A stretch of 19,804 bases of DNA from JBMYXZ01 sp049608925 (lineage in GTDB: Bacteria; Pseudomonadota; Alphaproteobacteria; JAGOMX01): the NCBI GenBank assembly GCA_049608925.1, contig JBMYXZ010000013.1, forward strand, positions 1-19,804. The letters are read 5' to 3'. The position numbers and the translations under genes were made by a program. The notes beneath the pieces were generated by a model. It worked only from the letters and a program-made list of their open reading frames with translations. It was not told where the DNA came from and made no database searches. Positions 6,914 to 14,821 of this stretch are shown piece by piece; positions within the stretch are counted from its first letter, which is position 1, and each line of letters opens with the position of its first letter.

Positions 6914-8188
6914 TTAGCCACTCATTTCTTCCAATTGACGGAAGATTCTGTTTTCCGTCTCGATCACTTTAATCGCTCCCGAGTTCATGTGGCCCAGCTC
7001 CATCATCTTGATGAACTGGTCAGCTTGCTTCACGGTTGATTCTTCTATTGAGTTCGAGTAAATCGCACCCGTTCCTGCTGATTTTGCGTCTGACAACAAT
7101 GGCTCACCCGTTAGGTCATTAACCTGGAATATACCACCGTCTTTAAAGGAACAGTTATGTGGAGACGTCAGTGTTGCCAGCGGGATCTTGGCAATTTTCA
7201 ATTTCAGACCGTTACTGAACAACGCCGAGACAAAGCCATCATCAGTAATTTCAATACCGCTTGGCTGACCAATACCCTTACCGTTTTGATCAAGTTTCGT
7301 TTCGGCAAAGATACCCTGACGCGCACTGATAGCATTTGTTGACCCAACAATACCAAGATCTAGCTCTACATCACTGTTGGAAGCTGCATTGGTCCAGTTG
7401 ATATGCATATTTGGTGGGTTATTGGCACCATCAAAACTGACAGGGTTACCGTTACCGTCAAAAACCACACGCATTCCGGTGTAAGGAGTGACAAAGCCAG
7501 CATCTTTCCATACTGTGCCGCCACCGCCGTTGACGGTTACATCCAAATCCCATGTAGGTGGAATCGCAGCAATTTTTGTCCACTGAAAGTCCATCGCGTG
7601 CGGCACACCCAGTGAGTCATAAAAAGTCAGCGAGGTATTCTGAACGGCACCAATAGCATCAGCTTCTGGCAAGTTCAGACGCATCTGCATAGAAGACGTT
7701 GGCGCCGAAATACCCGTAATTTGGTTCAAGCGAACGGTTTGCAACTGCTGGATCGAGTTCGCATCGGTAACCTGCTTGTTACCAGTACCATCTGTAGGCC
7801 ATCCCTGCAGATACCAACCTGAGGCCGTATCGTACAAGTCACCGTTTTCATCCGGCATAAAGCTGCCAGTTCGGATGAAACCAGCTTCGTTTGCTTGACC
7901 AGTAGCAGTTGTTGCCAATCGTTTTACAACTATCAATCCTTTACCTGATACCGCGACGTCTGTTGAAGATCCTGTGGCTTTCAGCAAACCCTGTTCTTCC
8001 ACATTACGTGTTGGCGTTGCTCGCACACCACCAGATGCAAACGACATTGGGCTTGCGGTACCGGCAACCATTGCGCGAANNNNNNNNNNACCAGATGTTT
8101 TAACGTTCGCTAAGTTTTCACCAACCGTCTTCATACCGTCAGCGACGGCTCCTAACGTTGTACTCGCTGCTGCACTTCCTCCAGCCAT
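6914..8188 (-). CDS. flgE: Flagellar hook protein FlgE, divergent, interrupted by an assembly gap
   Basis: FlgE polymerises into the hook, the flexible joint between flagellar basal body and filament. About 424 residues are visible. The N-terminus has the family pattern ENLANVKTSG, then the Ns, then GGVRATPTRNVEEQGLL and a TDVAVSGKGLIVV segment, as in hook and rod proteins. The middle carries the FlgE D2-type stretch starting LTFYDSLG, followed by PHAMDFQW. The last 45 residues match the helical C-terminal zone only loosely: the usual QRAYxANS-like motif is replaced by ELGHMNSGAIKVIET. The start is well supported by GGGAGGA just upstream. Ten Ns at 8080-8089 fall where family members have GYK plus several residues; the frame stays open only because the gap length happens to fit. 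It is the third gene of a fliK-flgD-flgE operon. Confidence 0.88.
   Translation of the reverse strand: MAGGSAAASTTLGAVADGMKTVGENLANVKTSGXXXXRAMVAGTASPMSFASGGVRATPTRNVEEQGLLKATGSSTDVAVSGKGLIVVKRLATTATGQANEAGFIRTGSFMPDENGDLYDTASGWYLQGWPTDGTGNKQVTDANSIQQLQTVRLNQITGISAPTSSMQMRLNLPEADAIGAVQNTSLTFYDSLGVPHAMDFQWTKIAAIPPTWDLDVTVNGGGGTVWKDAGFVTPYTGMRVVFDGNGNPVSFDGANNPPNMHINWTNAASNSDVELDLGIVGSTNAISARQGIFAETKLDQNGKGIGQPSGIEITDDGFVSALFSNGLKLKIAKIPLATLTSPHNCSFKDGGIFQVNDLTGEPLLSDAKSAGTGAIYSNSIEESTVKQADQFIKMMELGHMNSGAIKVIETENRIFRQLEEMSG
8080..8089. other. Assembly gap of ten Ns inside flgE
   Basis: Ten ambiguous bases lie in the conserved N-terminal part of flgE. Ten is a common placeholder length, so the true number of missing bases is uncertain. 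Alignment by eye to alphaproteobacterial FlgE suggests about eight residues between TSG and RAMV rather than the four encoded here. Confidence 0.98.
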
Positions 8189-8216
8189 GATATCCTCCCT
8201 TTTCTTTTATCTTTTA

Positions 8217-9050
8217 TCACATGACAGCATCCGCGATGCTTTCAGCAGTCTCGCGGGCCGTCTCTAATGCGCTTATTCGTTTGTATTTATCTATATCGTG
8301 TATACCGACCATTGATTCTAGCGGCATCATTCGATCATTCATTCTGACGTGGGCTTTTTTGTCATCCAGCATGCTGCCAGTAACCACGTCTGTTACAGTT
8401 GTATCAATCAGATATGGCATTCTGGTTTTTGGATTTTGAAGAACTTTATTGTCTTTATCAAACAGGGTAAAGCCCACACGGTATTTACCGTTTTCCGCCA
8501 CAGTTCCTTCCGATATGCCATGTCGCCTTCTGAAATCATCATCCAAGGTGCCATCCCATTTATATGACCCTTTTCCAACTGGCAAGAATGATGTGCCTAA
8601 CTTAGGGTTCACCCTAGAAGTATGGACAATCTCACCCTTGTCATTCAGGATGTTGACCTGCATATAGCTGACTTCCTTTGGCAGCTCGTATGTTACAGAG
8701 GTTTTAAATTTATCGTTAAAGTTAAACTTGCTGCCCTTGGTCTCGACAATCTGTCCAACCATCTTTGATGCATTCAGCATATGGCCAATTTCATGCAACT
8801 CGCGAGTCTTGCGTGTTTCTTCTTCCATGCTGCTGATACCCTGCGCAACCATCATTTGGTTAATCGCTGTGACCATTTCCATAGGCTTAAATTCATGGTT
8901 TGTAGGATCAACAACTTCATTTGCCTTGATATACATTTGCATCATTTCGATGAAATTATCGTGCCCACTTTTGAAGATTTCCTTGCCCTTGCCAGGCTTG
9001 ACTTCCTCTTTCATAAAAGCGGCATTGTTTACTGCTGCTGTATTAGGCAT
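8217..9050 (-). CDS. flgD: Flagellar hook-assembly scaffold (hook cap) protein FlgD
   Basis: FlgD forms the temporary cap under which FlgE subunits assemble. In this 277-residue protein the N-terminal third holds a recognisable but divergent FlgD core: NFIEMMQMYIKANEVVDPTN followed by PMEMVTAINQMMVAQGISSMEE, matching the usual pattern in which a DP motif is followed by an EM...Q...Q...E helix. The central part has the FlgD Ig-like and tudor-like regions, with YMQVNILNDKGEIVHT and a GSYKWDGTLDD segment. The C-terminus extends about 50 residues beyond the usual end. The start has a near-perfect AAGGAGGT eight bases upstream and overlaps the fliK stop by eight bases. flgE follows after 28 bases. 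The family call rests on motifs plus context. Confidence 0.85.
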   Translation of the reverse strand: MPNTAAVNNAAFMKEEVKPGKGKEIFKSGHDNFIEMMQMYIKANEVVDPTNHEFKPMEMVTAINQMMVAQGISSMEEETRKTRELHEIGHMLNASKMVGQIVETKGSKFNFNDKFKTSVTYELPKEVSYMQVNILNDKGEIVHTSRVNPKLGTSFLPVGKGSYKWDGTLDDDFRRRHGISEGTVAENGKYRVGFTLFDKDNKVLQNPKTRMPYLIDTTVTDVVTGSMLDDKKAHVRMNDRMMPLESMVGIHDIDKYKRISALETARETAESIADAVM

Positions 9051-10338
9051 AGGTATCTACCTCCTTTGTTGGGTCTGGAACATGGATAGGCATCTTCCTA
9101 ACGGCTTCTTCCATTGATGCATCAGTAAAGGCTACCTGACCAGCGTCACTGCCGAAGGAATCTTCGTCAGAGCCTTCGCTGCTAAGGTTAAACTCCATGT
9201 CACCCATATTCAGATTGACGTCATTTTCTTTCATGGCACGCGCCAATTCGTCTTGGTGCTGGCGCATATAATCACGTGTATTGGGGTCTTCCACATTAAA
9301 CACAGCTGTAACACGCCCATCACCATCAATGCTTAGTCGCGCATGAACACTGCCTAATTCTGCGGGTTTTAATTGAATACGAATTTCGTCACGTTGGTGT
9401 GTCACAGCCTTTTGCATATCAATCGTCAGCTGTTGAGCCAACGTAGCAGGTGATGGCATTGATATGGGCATACGCTGTTGCGCAGCCGCCATAACCACTG
9501 GCTGGTTGACAGATGATTTCACTGGTGCCGTCTCAGCCTCTCCCCCATTTGGAAGAAAAATTGGGCGGTCCCCCTCGCCAAACTCAAGCACCTCAGCCTT
9601 AACCGTTTGGCTAGATTCTTGACGCCCCTGCATATGCGTTTCACTCTGTTGAGCCTGTACAATGATTTGCTGCTCAGATTTAGCATTCATCATTATTAAA
9701 TCAGCTGATGAGATATTGTGCTTTGTAGATTTGGTTTGCTGATGCTCCACGGGCTTACGACCTTGCGGAGTCACAACGATCTCACTCATTGCTTCTTGAT
9801 CAACAGCACCATCTGACTTTTCAGTCTGTGCATGCACAATTTCAGCATTCTTAATCTGGATTGTTTCTTTTTGTTGTACTTCCTGGTTGTCTGCTGCAAC
9901 AAACTCTACCTTAACGGTGTTCAGGCGATCTTCCACTTCCTTTAGAAATTCAGTAGGTGCCACGTTCTTGGCATTTGTTTGCAGTTGCGGCTGGACTTTC
10001 AACTCGACAGGCGCCTCTATCTTCACAGGACCTGTCTGCACAGCTACGACAAAGCCTTCCGCTTCAGTATCATCCTGTTTAGACTCGTCTGCAGTGGATA
10101 CGACCTCAGACTCAGTGTCCTTATCAGACTTGACTGATGTTTTTGGCTCTGCTACCTCAGAGTGTTCGACGGGAGCAACTTTTTCCTCAGCTGGCTCCTT
10201 ACGCCCTGCATCTAAGACGGTGGCAAAAGAATCCCTGTCCTTGGACATGTCATTGCGGGCGTCCTTTGCCTCCTTGACGGGGGCCGGTGCAATAATTTGT
10301 CCTAGATCGAGTACAACGTTTCCTTCAATCATAGCATT
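9043..10338 (-). CDS. fliK: Flagellar hook-length control protein FliK
   Basis: FliK is the secreted ruler that sets hook length and switches export from hook to filament proteins. The C-terminal domain is clear: QLKPAELGSVHARLSIDG near residues 322-339, then VTAVFNVEDPNTRDYMRQHQ, then the ELARAMKENDVNL helix. The first 280 residues are low-complexity, rich in Q, E, V, K and T, as expected for the disordered ruler part. The longest frame starts at a TTG at 10359, but the GTG at 10338 is preferred: AGGG lies nine bases before it and the sigma-54-type promoter just upstream would put the transcript start near 10355, after the TTG. An ATG at 10332 is the other option. The stop overlaps flgD. Confidence 0.85.
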   Translation of the reverse strand, partial: NAMIEGNVVLDLGQIIAPAPVKEAKDARNDMSKDRDSFATVLDAGRKEPAEEKVAPVEHSEVAEPKTSVKSDKDTESEVVSTADESKQDDTEAEGFVVAVQTGPVKIEAPVELKVQPQLQTNAKNVAPTEFLKEVEDRLNTVKVEFVAADNQEVQQKETIQIKNAEIVHAQTEKSDGAVDQEAMSEIVVTPQGRKPVEHQQTKSTKHNISSADLIMMNAKSEQQIIVQAQQSETHMQGRQESSQTVKAEVLEFGEGDRPIFLPNGGEAETAPVKSSVNQPVVMAAAQQRMPISMPSPATLAQQLTIDMQKAVTHQRDEIRIQLKPAELGSVHARLSIDGDGRVTAVFNVEDPNTRDYMRQHQDELARAMKENDVNLNMGDMEFNLSSEGSDEDSFGSDAGQVAFTDASMEEAVRKMPIHVPDPTKEVDTYA

Positions 10339-10364
10339 CACATATTTTTTCCCTGCCAAAAGAG

Positions 10365-10382
10365 ATGCAAATGCTAGGCCAA
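10365..10382 (-). promoter_or_regulatory. Candidate sigma-54 promoter of the fliK-flgD-flgE operon
   Basis: On the minus strand the sequence TTGGCCTAGCATTTGCAT has the GG (10380-10379) and GC (10368-10367) dinucleotides separated by exactly ten bases. It matches the sigma-54 consensus at TTGGC in the -24 box and TTGCA in the -12 box. Transcription would begin near 10355, leaving a short leader with AGGG before the GTG at 10338. Sigma-54 control of hook genes is established in Caulobacter, so both context and position fit. Confidence 0.65.
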
Positions 10383-10410
10383 GTTGATGTAGATTATTAA
10401 TTTAATTGGA

Positions 10411-11544
10411 TTATTTAAGATTCATCGCCAGGCAATCGAGGCCAGATTTAGACAAATGTGTACAGGCCTTCTTGGCCATATTTTCATCCAAGCCAATTAA
10501 GCGCGCACGATACATTTTCTTTTTAGGAGAAGGACTAACCAACACTTGGGCTTTTTTCAGGATAGGCAATAAAGACCGTGCCGATTGCGCCAATGTCTGG
10601 GCTTGGTTCTTGGCTTTAAAAGCCCCAACCTGTATCGCCCAAGTCCCTGTTTTGGTGGCAGGAGATATAGTGCGAAAACCCGTTTTTGGCTTCTTAGGCG
10701 GCGCAATCATTAATGGCTTAAGGCGCGGCATGGGTGTATGACGTTGATGAGAGCGCACATTTTTGAAGCCAGCATTCAATAGCTTAGCCACTTGGCGATC
10801 ACGCCATTGTCTGGTCTTGCCACCAATAACAACGGCTATCAACCTGTGGCCATTTTGAACAGCAGAAGCTGCCAAGTTCCACCCTGAAGCATTGATGTAG
10901 CCTGTTTTAATGCCATCGCAGCCTTTGACTCTTGTCAGCAACTTGTTGTGATTGCGAAAGCTGCGCCCTTTGTACTTAAACACGCGCGTCGAGAAATACT
11001 TATAGTAGCGCGGATATTTGTTGATCAATATCCTAGAGAGCTTGGCCATCTCACGCGCAGTGGTTTTTTGATGCTTATTGGGCAGGCCAGAAGCATTCTT
11101 AAAAGTTGTATTCCTAAGCCCCAATTTGCGCGCTTTACGGGTCATTTGTGCGGCAAATTTTGCCTCACTGCCAGCTAAAGCCTCGGCCACCACCACTGCT
11201 GCATCATTGGCTGATTTTACCATCAAGCCATAAATGGCATCCTTGACAGTCACATACCCTCCTGATTTCAAGCCCAACTTAGTAGGTGGTTGACGGCTGG
11301 CTTTCTTAGAGATTTTCAATTTTTGATGAAACTTCAGCTTTCCTGATTCCAGAGCATCAAAGATCATCAACAGTGTCATCATCTTGGTAAGTGAGGCAGG
11401 ATAGACGATATTATCGGCTTTGTGTTCGTGATACACATCACCCGTGTGACAATCCATGACAAAAGCAGTATACGTGCGCGCAAAAGATTGTGAGCATAAC
11501 CCACACAAAAGGCTGAAAAAAAGAATACCAGCTTTTAAATACAC
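10411..11544 (-). CDS. Serine-type D-Ala-D-Ala carboxypeptidase (PBP5/DacF type) with C-terminal SPOR domain
   Basis: This periplasmic penicillin-binding protein removes the terminal D-alanine from peptidoglycan pentapeptides. All three catalytic motifs are present: SLTK at residues 51-54, SAN at 111-113 and KTG at 213-215. A Sec signal peptide (hydrophobic GILFFSLLCGLCSQSFA, cleaved near residue 22) begins right after a GTG at 11544. The open frame extends to a TTG at 11598, but that would put 18 hydrophilic residues ahead of the signal sequence, so GTG is preferred although its ribosome-binding site is weak. Residues from about 305 to 377 form a SPOR domain (GTWAIQVGAFKAKNQAQ), which binds glycan stripped of stem peptides at division sites. 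The protein is strongly basic. It lies 63 bases after rodA and is probably co-transcribed with it. Confidence 0.9.
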   Translation of the reverse strand: MYLKAGILFFSLLCGLCSQSFARTYTAFVMDCHTGDVYHEHKADNIVYPASLTKMMTLLMIFDALESGKLKFHQKLKISKKASRQPPTKLGLKSGGYVTVKDAIYGLMVKSANDAAVVVAEALAGSEAKFAAQMTRKARKLGLRNTTFKNASGLPNKHQKTTAREMAKLSRILINKYPRYYKYFSTRVFKYKGRSFRNHNKLLTRVKGCDGIKTGYINASGWNLAASAVQNGHRLIAVVIGGKTRQWRDRQVAKLLNAGFKNVRSHQRHTPMPRLKPLMIAPPKKPKTGFRTISPATKTGTWAIQVGAFKAKNQAQTLAQSARSLLPILKKAQVLVSPSPKKKMYRARLIGLDENMAKKACTHLSKSGLDCLAMNLK

Positions 11545-11607
11545 GCGACCATCATGATTAGAATTTATGTCGAATTGTACCGAATTGTCACAAATCAAGC
11601 AATGGCT

Positions 11608-12711
11608 TTAAGCCTTACCGATGCGTTGATCCTTTGATAAATCTGCGCAAAACAGTAATCCAAACCCCATCATCAGTGTCATCATAGACGTTCCGCCGTA
11701 AGATACTAACGGCAGAGGTATTCCCACAACGGGCAGCAATCCCATCACCATCGCCATATTTACAAACATATACACAAACAGCATCCATCCAAAGCCAAGA
11801 GACACCAATCTACAGAATGTATTGCGTGCGGACAGCCCGACGGAATAGGTATACGCAATAATTATGGCATACAGCCCAATCAGGATAAGCCCACCTGTAA
11901 AACCGAATTCTTCACAAAACATCGAGAAAATAAAGTCCGTCTGTTTTTCTGGCAGAAAGTCTAAATGGCTTTGGCTGCCCTCTAGGAAGCCTCGGCCCAT
12001 TAGGCCTCCTGATCCAAAGGCGATCTTAGATTGTAATATGTGATAGCCCGCGCCAAAGGGGTCTCGTTCCGGGTTTAAGAAGGTCAGTATGCGCTCGCGT
12101 TGATACTGATGCAGCATTGTCCATAAAACCGGCAGGCTGCTGGAAACCAGGACCGCTAGCCCCAGGATTATCCAATAACTTAATCCCGCCCAAAAGATAA
12201 TCGCCAAGCCGATTAGCATCAGCAAAATTGCCGTGCCCAAATCCGGCTGTTTTAGAACCAGAACAGTAGGCGCCAGCACAAGCAAGGCAGGGACAACCAA
12301 GTCAGTCGCGCGAATCGTTTGCTGGGTTCCCATAATGTGGAAATAACGGGCTAAAGCAATAATCAACGTTATTTTCACCAGCTCTGATGGCTGCAAGCGA
12401 ATGATATACAAGTCAATCCAACGCTGAGCCCCCATGCCAATGCTGCCCGCGACTTCCACTGCTATCAGCATAATCAACGAAAAGCCATAGATGTAATAGG
12501 CATATTGCATCCAAAAGCGAATATTGGTCACAGCAATTGTCAACAGAATCACCATACCAAAGGCATACCGAATCATCTGTTTTTCGGCCCAGGGTTGATA
12601 GCTGCCTCCGCCTGCAGAATACAGCATTAAAAATCCAAGGCCTGCGACCATACTGATCAGCAATATGACCATCCAATTAAGCTGTGGGAGTTTCTTCAAT
12701 GCGGCTATCAT
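11608..12711 (-). CDS. rodA: Rod-shape-determining peptidoglycan glycosyltransferase RodA
   Basis: RodA is the SEDS-family polymerase of the elongasome. It joins lipid II units into glycan strands together with a class B penicillin-binding protein (PBP2). The 367-residue protein has about ten transmembrane segments and the RodA signatures WIDLYIIRLQPSELVK, KQPDLGTA, LDFLPEKQTDFIF (D259 matches the catalytically important aspartate) and PLPLVSYGGTS. RodA rather than FtsW is indicated by length and by IRLQPSE. The usual partner mrdA (PBP2) is not in the window, so the mre-mrd cluster is split here. The ATG at 12711 has no purine-rich ribosome-binding site; a -10-like TATACT lies only seven bases upstream. 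Confidence 0.95.
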   Translation of the reverse strand: MIAALKKLPQLNWMVILLISMVAGLGFLMLYSAGGGSYQPWAEKQMIRYAFGMVILLTIAVTNIRFWMQYAYYIYGFSLIMLIAVEVAGSIGMGAQRWIDLYIIRLQPSELVKITLIIALARYFHIMGTQQTIRATDLVVPALLVLAPTVLVLKQPDLGTAILLMLIGLAIIFWAGLSYWIILGLAVLVSSSLPVLWTMLHQYQRERILTFLNPERDPFGAGYHILQSKIAFGSGGLMGRGFLEGSQSHLDFLPEKQTDFIFSMFCEEFGFTGGLILIGLYAIIIAYTYSVGLSARNTFCRLVSLGFGWMLFVYMFVNMAMVMGLLPVVGIPLPLVSYGGTSMMTLMMGFGLLFCADLSKDQRIGKA

Positions 12712-12718
12712 GGAGGCT

Positions 12719-12724
12719 AGTATA
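12719..12724 (-). promoter_or_regulatory. -10-like box immediately before rodA
   Basis: TATACT on the minus strand ends seven bases before the rodA ATG. If used, transcription would begin at or next to the start codon, giving a nearly leaderless message, which would fit the lack of a Shine-Dalgarno sequence. No good -35 box is seen at 16-18 bases, so this is a weak call. Confidence 0.3.
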
Positions 12725-12760
12725 GCAAGAGAATATAATTCCGATAGAGAAAATTATCCT

Positions 12761-13906
12761 CTACCCAGCTCGACGCTCTGGCAGCCCACCCCAAGAGTTC
12801 ACATAGCCTTCCCATTCAACGGACTTTGCGGACTCTTCTATGTCCAGAGCGTCTCGGGTGTCAATCATCACGGCGACTTCATCGGTTTCTTTCTTGCCGC
12901 CCTTCATGGCATTGTCAAATGCTTTGGGGTGCGGGCCGTGGGTAAAACCACATGGATGAATTGTCACCATGCCGGGATGAATGTTATCGCGGCTGAAAAA
13001 ATCACCGCGGTGATAAAATAGCACTTCATCAAAGTCATCATTGTTATGATAAAAAGGCACCTTCAAAGCCCCCGGATCACTTTCCAAAGGCCTTGGGCAA
13101 AAGGTGCAGACAACAAATCGAGAAGACAAAAAGGTTGTATGCGCTGAAGGCGGCAAATGGTATCGATGGCTCATCAGTGGGCGAATATCGCGCCAATTGA
13201 TTCGCACTGGCATCAAGGTCCCTTGCCAGCCCATGGCATCAAGTGGGTTATAGGGAAACGTCACCGTGGAGAGTTCTTCTCGGCGCTTGATGATCACCTG
13301 CCAAGACGTCGTATCTGACTGTTGCTGTTTAAAGGCCTCATCGATTTCCGGCACATCAAGAATGCCACTGTCGAAGATTGCTTGTGGCCCAACTATGCCT
13401 TTGTGTGGCAGCTTATAGCTATCGTTAGTAGCTTCGATCAGCAGAATCTGCATGGGTGTTGTCACATCAATGCGCCACATCGTTCCACGGGGCAACAAAA
13501 CGTAATCCCCATCACGAATTTCCATATGCCCATAGTCCGTGTAAAGATGACCGCTGCCTTCGTGAATGAATAGTAGCTCGTCTCCATCTCCATTGCGCAC
13601 CAGACACGTCATATCGCTTGCATGATTCCAAAATCTAAAGCGGACGTTTTTATTGGTCATGATAGCCGCCGCATCCCACGGCAAGCGATGTGGTGAGGTT
13701 AACTTTGTTAGATCAAAGGCGCGCGGCTTTAAAGGTCCTTCCCAGGCCGTCCAACTGGTCGGAGGATTCTTATGGTACATCTCGGTTACCGGGCCGAAAA
13801 ACCCTTCTTTACCCAATTCACGTTCATAGGCACCATCGGGAAAGTCCGCATGGGCTTGCCGAGACGTCTTGCCTTCTCGTCGGGGAAATGAGATCCATTC
13901 TTTCAT
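12761..13906 (-). CDS. hmgA: Homogentisate 1,2-dioxygenase homologue, short form
   Basis: HmgA-family enzymes are cupin-fold, Fe(II)-dependent dioxygenases that open the ring of homogentisate to maleylacetoacetate in tyrosine and phenylalanine breakdown. The C-terminal half shows the iron-binding pattern: H287 in FYHNNDDFDEV, an acidic pair D293/E294, and H323 in GFTHGPHP, comparable to His335, Glu341 and His371 of the human enzyme. The N-terminal half has the cupin-like stretch IHEGSGHLYTDYG with LLPRGTMWRID. At 381 residues it is shorter than classical HmgA (about 430-445), so substrate identity is less certain. A GTG at 13918 would extend the frame, but the ATG at 13906 has GGAGG seven bases upstream. 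None of hppD, maiA or fahA is nearby. Confidence 0.78.
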   Translation of the reverse strand: MKEWISFPRREGKTSRQAHADFPDGAYERELGKEGFFGPVTEMYHKNPPTSWTAWEGPLKPRAFDLTKLTSPHRLPWDAAAIMTNKNVRFRFWNHASDMTCLVRNGDGDELLFIHEGSGHLYTDYGHMEIRDGDYVLLPRGTMWRIDVTTPMQILLIEATNDSYKLPHKGIVGPQAIFDSGILDVPEIDEAFKQQQSDTTSWQVIIKRREELSTVTFPYNPLDAMGWQGTLMPVRINWRDIRPLMSHRYHLPPSAHTTFLSSRFVVCTFCPRPLESDPGALKVPFYHNNDDFDEVLFYHRGDFFSRDNIHPGMVTIHPCGFTHGPHPKAFDNAMKGGKKETDEVAVMIDTRDALDIEESAKSVEWEGYVNSWGGLPERRAG

Positions 13907-13972
13907 CGTTGCCTCCACTTATTTTTATTGGTGTTTTTAATAACATAAAAGAAGTTTGGACACCAGGCACTC

Positions 13973-14001
13973 TTGACATAGACCCTGTCTCCATGCCACA
14001 A
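13973..14001 (+). promoter_or_regulatory. Possible promoter of the BON-gshB-yifB run
   Basis: A perfect TTGACA at 13973-13978 lies in the 123-base space between the divergent hmgA and BON genes. The -10 region at the right distance (CCACAA at 13996-14001) is poor. A small inverted repeat AGAC-CCT-GTCT lies within the spacer and could be an operator. The opposite strand of this AT-rich space probably holds the hmgA promoter, but I see no clear match. Confidence 0.3.
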
Positions 14002-14029
14002 AAAAGCTAGAAAAATGAGGGGTGCGAAT

Positions 14030-14821
14030 ATGCGACAATTTTTTAAAGTGTTAACGTTGATTTCTCCTGTACTGCTGCAAGGGTGTGCGGCACCGATGAT
14101 TGTTGGCTCGGGTGCCTTTTTGGGAACGACTGTGGCTGATGAACGCGGCTTTTCAGGCTTTATCAGCGATACATCCGTCAGCGGTGGTATTAAAACGGCT
14201 TGGTTCGAGCATGATCCAACCCTTAACGAACGGATTGGCCTTGAAGTCCACGAAGGACGCGCCTTGTTGACAGGCAGAATGCGAGACACACAACAACAGA
14301 TTGATGCGGTTCGACTTGCCTGGACAATAGACGGCGTTCAAGAAGTTATCGACGAGACCACAATTGATGACGGCACAGGCGGCAGCTTTTCTGAGTATGC
14401 CAGTGATACCGCTATTACTGCCTCTATCAAATCCTCGATGCTGTTTGCAGACTATGTGAACTCAGGAAACTATAATATCCGCACTGTGGACGGTGTTGTG
14501 TTTATCATTGGCATTGCGCAACAGCAGGAAGAGCTCGACCGTGTGATCGATATCGCGGGTAGTGCTGATGGCGTCAAGAACGTGATCAGTCACGTACGTC
14601 TTAAAGGGGAATCTATAATGGATTCAAAGGCTACTATGACAGCCCCGGCAACCAGCAAAGGATATGTCGCGGGTCCGCAACCCATTGAAACTGTCGAGCT
14701 GCAAGAAGAGCCTGTTCACATCAACAGTGAACCGCCTGCAGCAACCGCCCCTCCTGCAGCACGGCCATCATCGTCTGATACTTCTGACGTGCCCTTGTTC
14801 CCAGACCCAGGAGCCTATTAA
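14030..14821 (+). CDS. Lipoprotein with two BON domains (DolP/OsmY-like)
   Basis: The 263-residue product begins with a lipoprotein signal peptide ending in the lipobox LQGC, so C19 is the predicted lipidated residue and the protein is anchored in the envelope. Two BON domains follow, at roughly residues 43-112 and 122-192, each ending in a GVQEVID- or GVKNVIS-type turn. The last 70 residues are rich in proline, alanine, serine and glutamate and look disordered. Two BON domains on a lipoprotein is the layout of E. coli DolP (YraP), which supports outer-membrane integrity; the long C-terminal tail is extra. An ATG at 14015 is in frame, but the one at 14030 has GAGGGG seven bases upstream. The TAA shares one base with the gshB ATG, indicating coupling. 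Confidence 0.88.
   Translation: MRQFFKVLTLISPVLLQGCAAPMIVGSGAFLGTTVADERGFSGFISDTSVSGGIKTAWFEHDPTLNERIGLEVHEGRALLTGRMRDTQQQIDAVRLAWTIDGVQEVIDETTIDDGTGGSFSEYASDTAITASIKSSMLFADYVNSGNYNIRTVDGVVFIIGIAQQQEELDRVIDIAGSADGVKNVISHVRLKGESIMDSKATMTAPATSKGYVAGPQPIETVELQEEPVHINSEPPAATAPPAARPSSSDTSDVPLFPDPGAY

Noticed and set aside
9887..10387. 166-codon open frame antisense to fliK, rich in serine and threonine
   Set aside because: Its low-complexity composition is the mirror of the repetitive, Q/E/V-rich ruler region of fliK. It has no ribosome-binding site or domain of its own.
10382..10410. AT-rich stretch between the carboxypeptidase stop and fliK, considered as a terminator
   Set aside because: Only weak AT pairing is possible and there is no GC stem. 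I cannot support a terminator here.
11568..11590. Direct repeat of GAATTGT before the carboxypeptidase gene, considered as an operator
   Set aside because: Two seven-base AT-rich copies in a short space are not convincing, and no dyad symmetry or regulator gene supports it.
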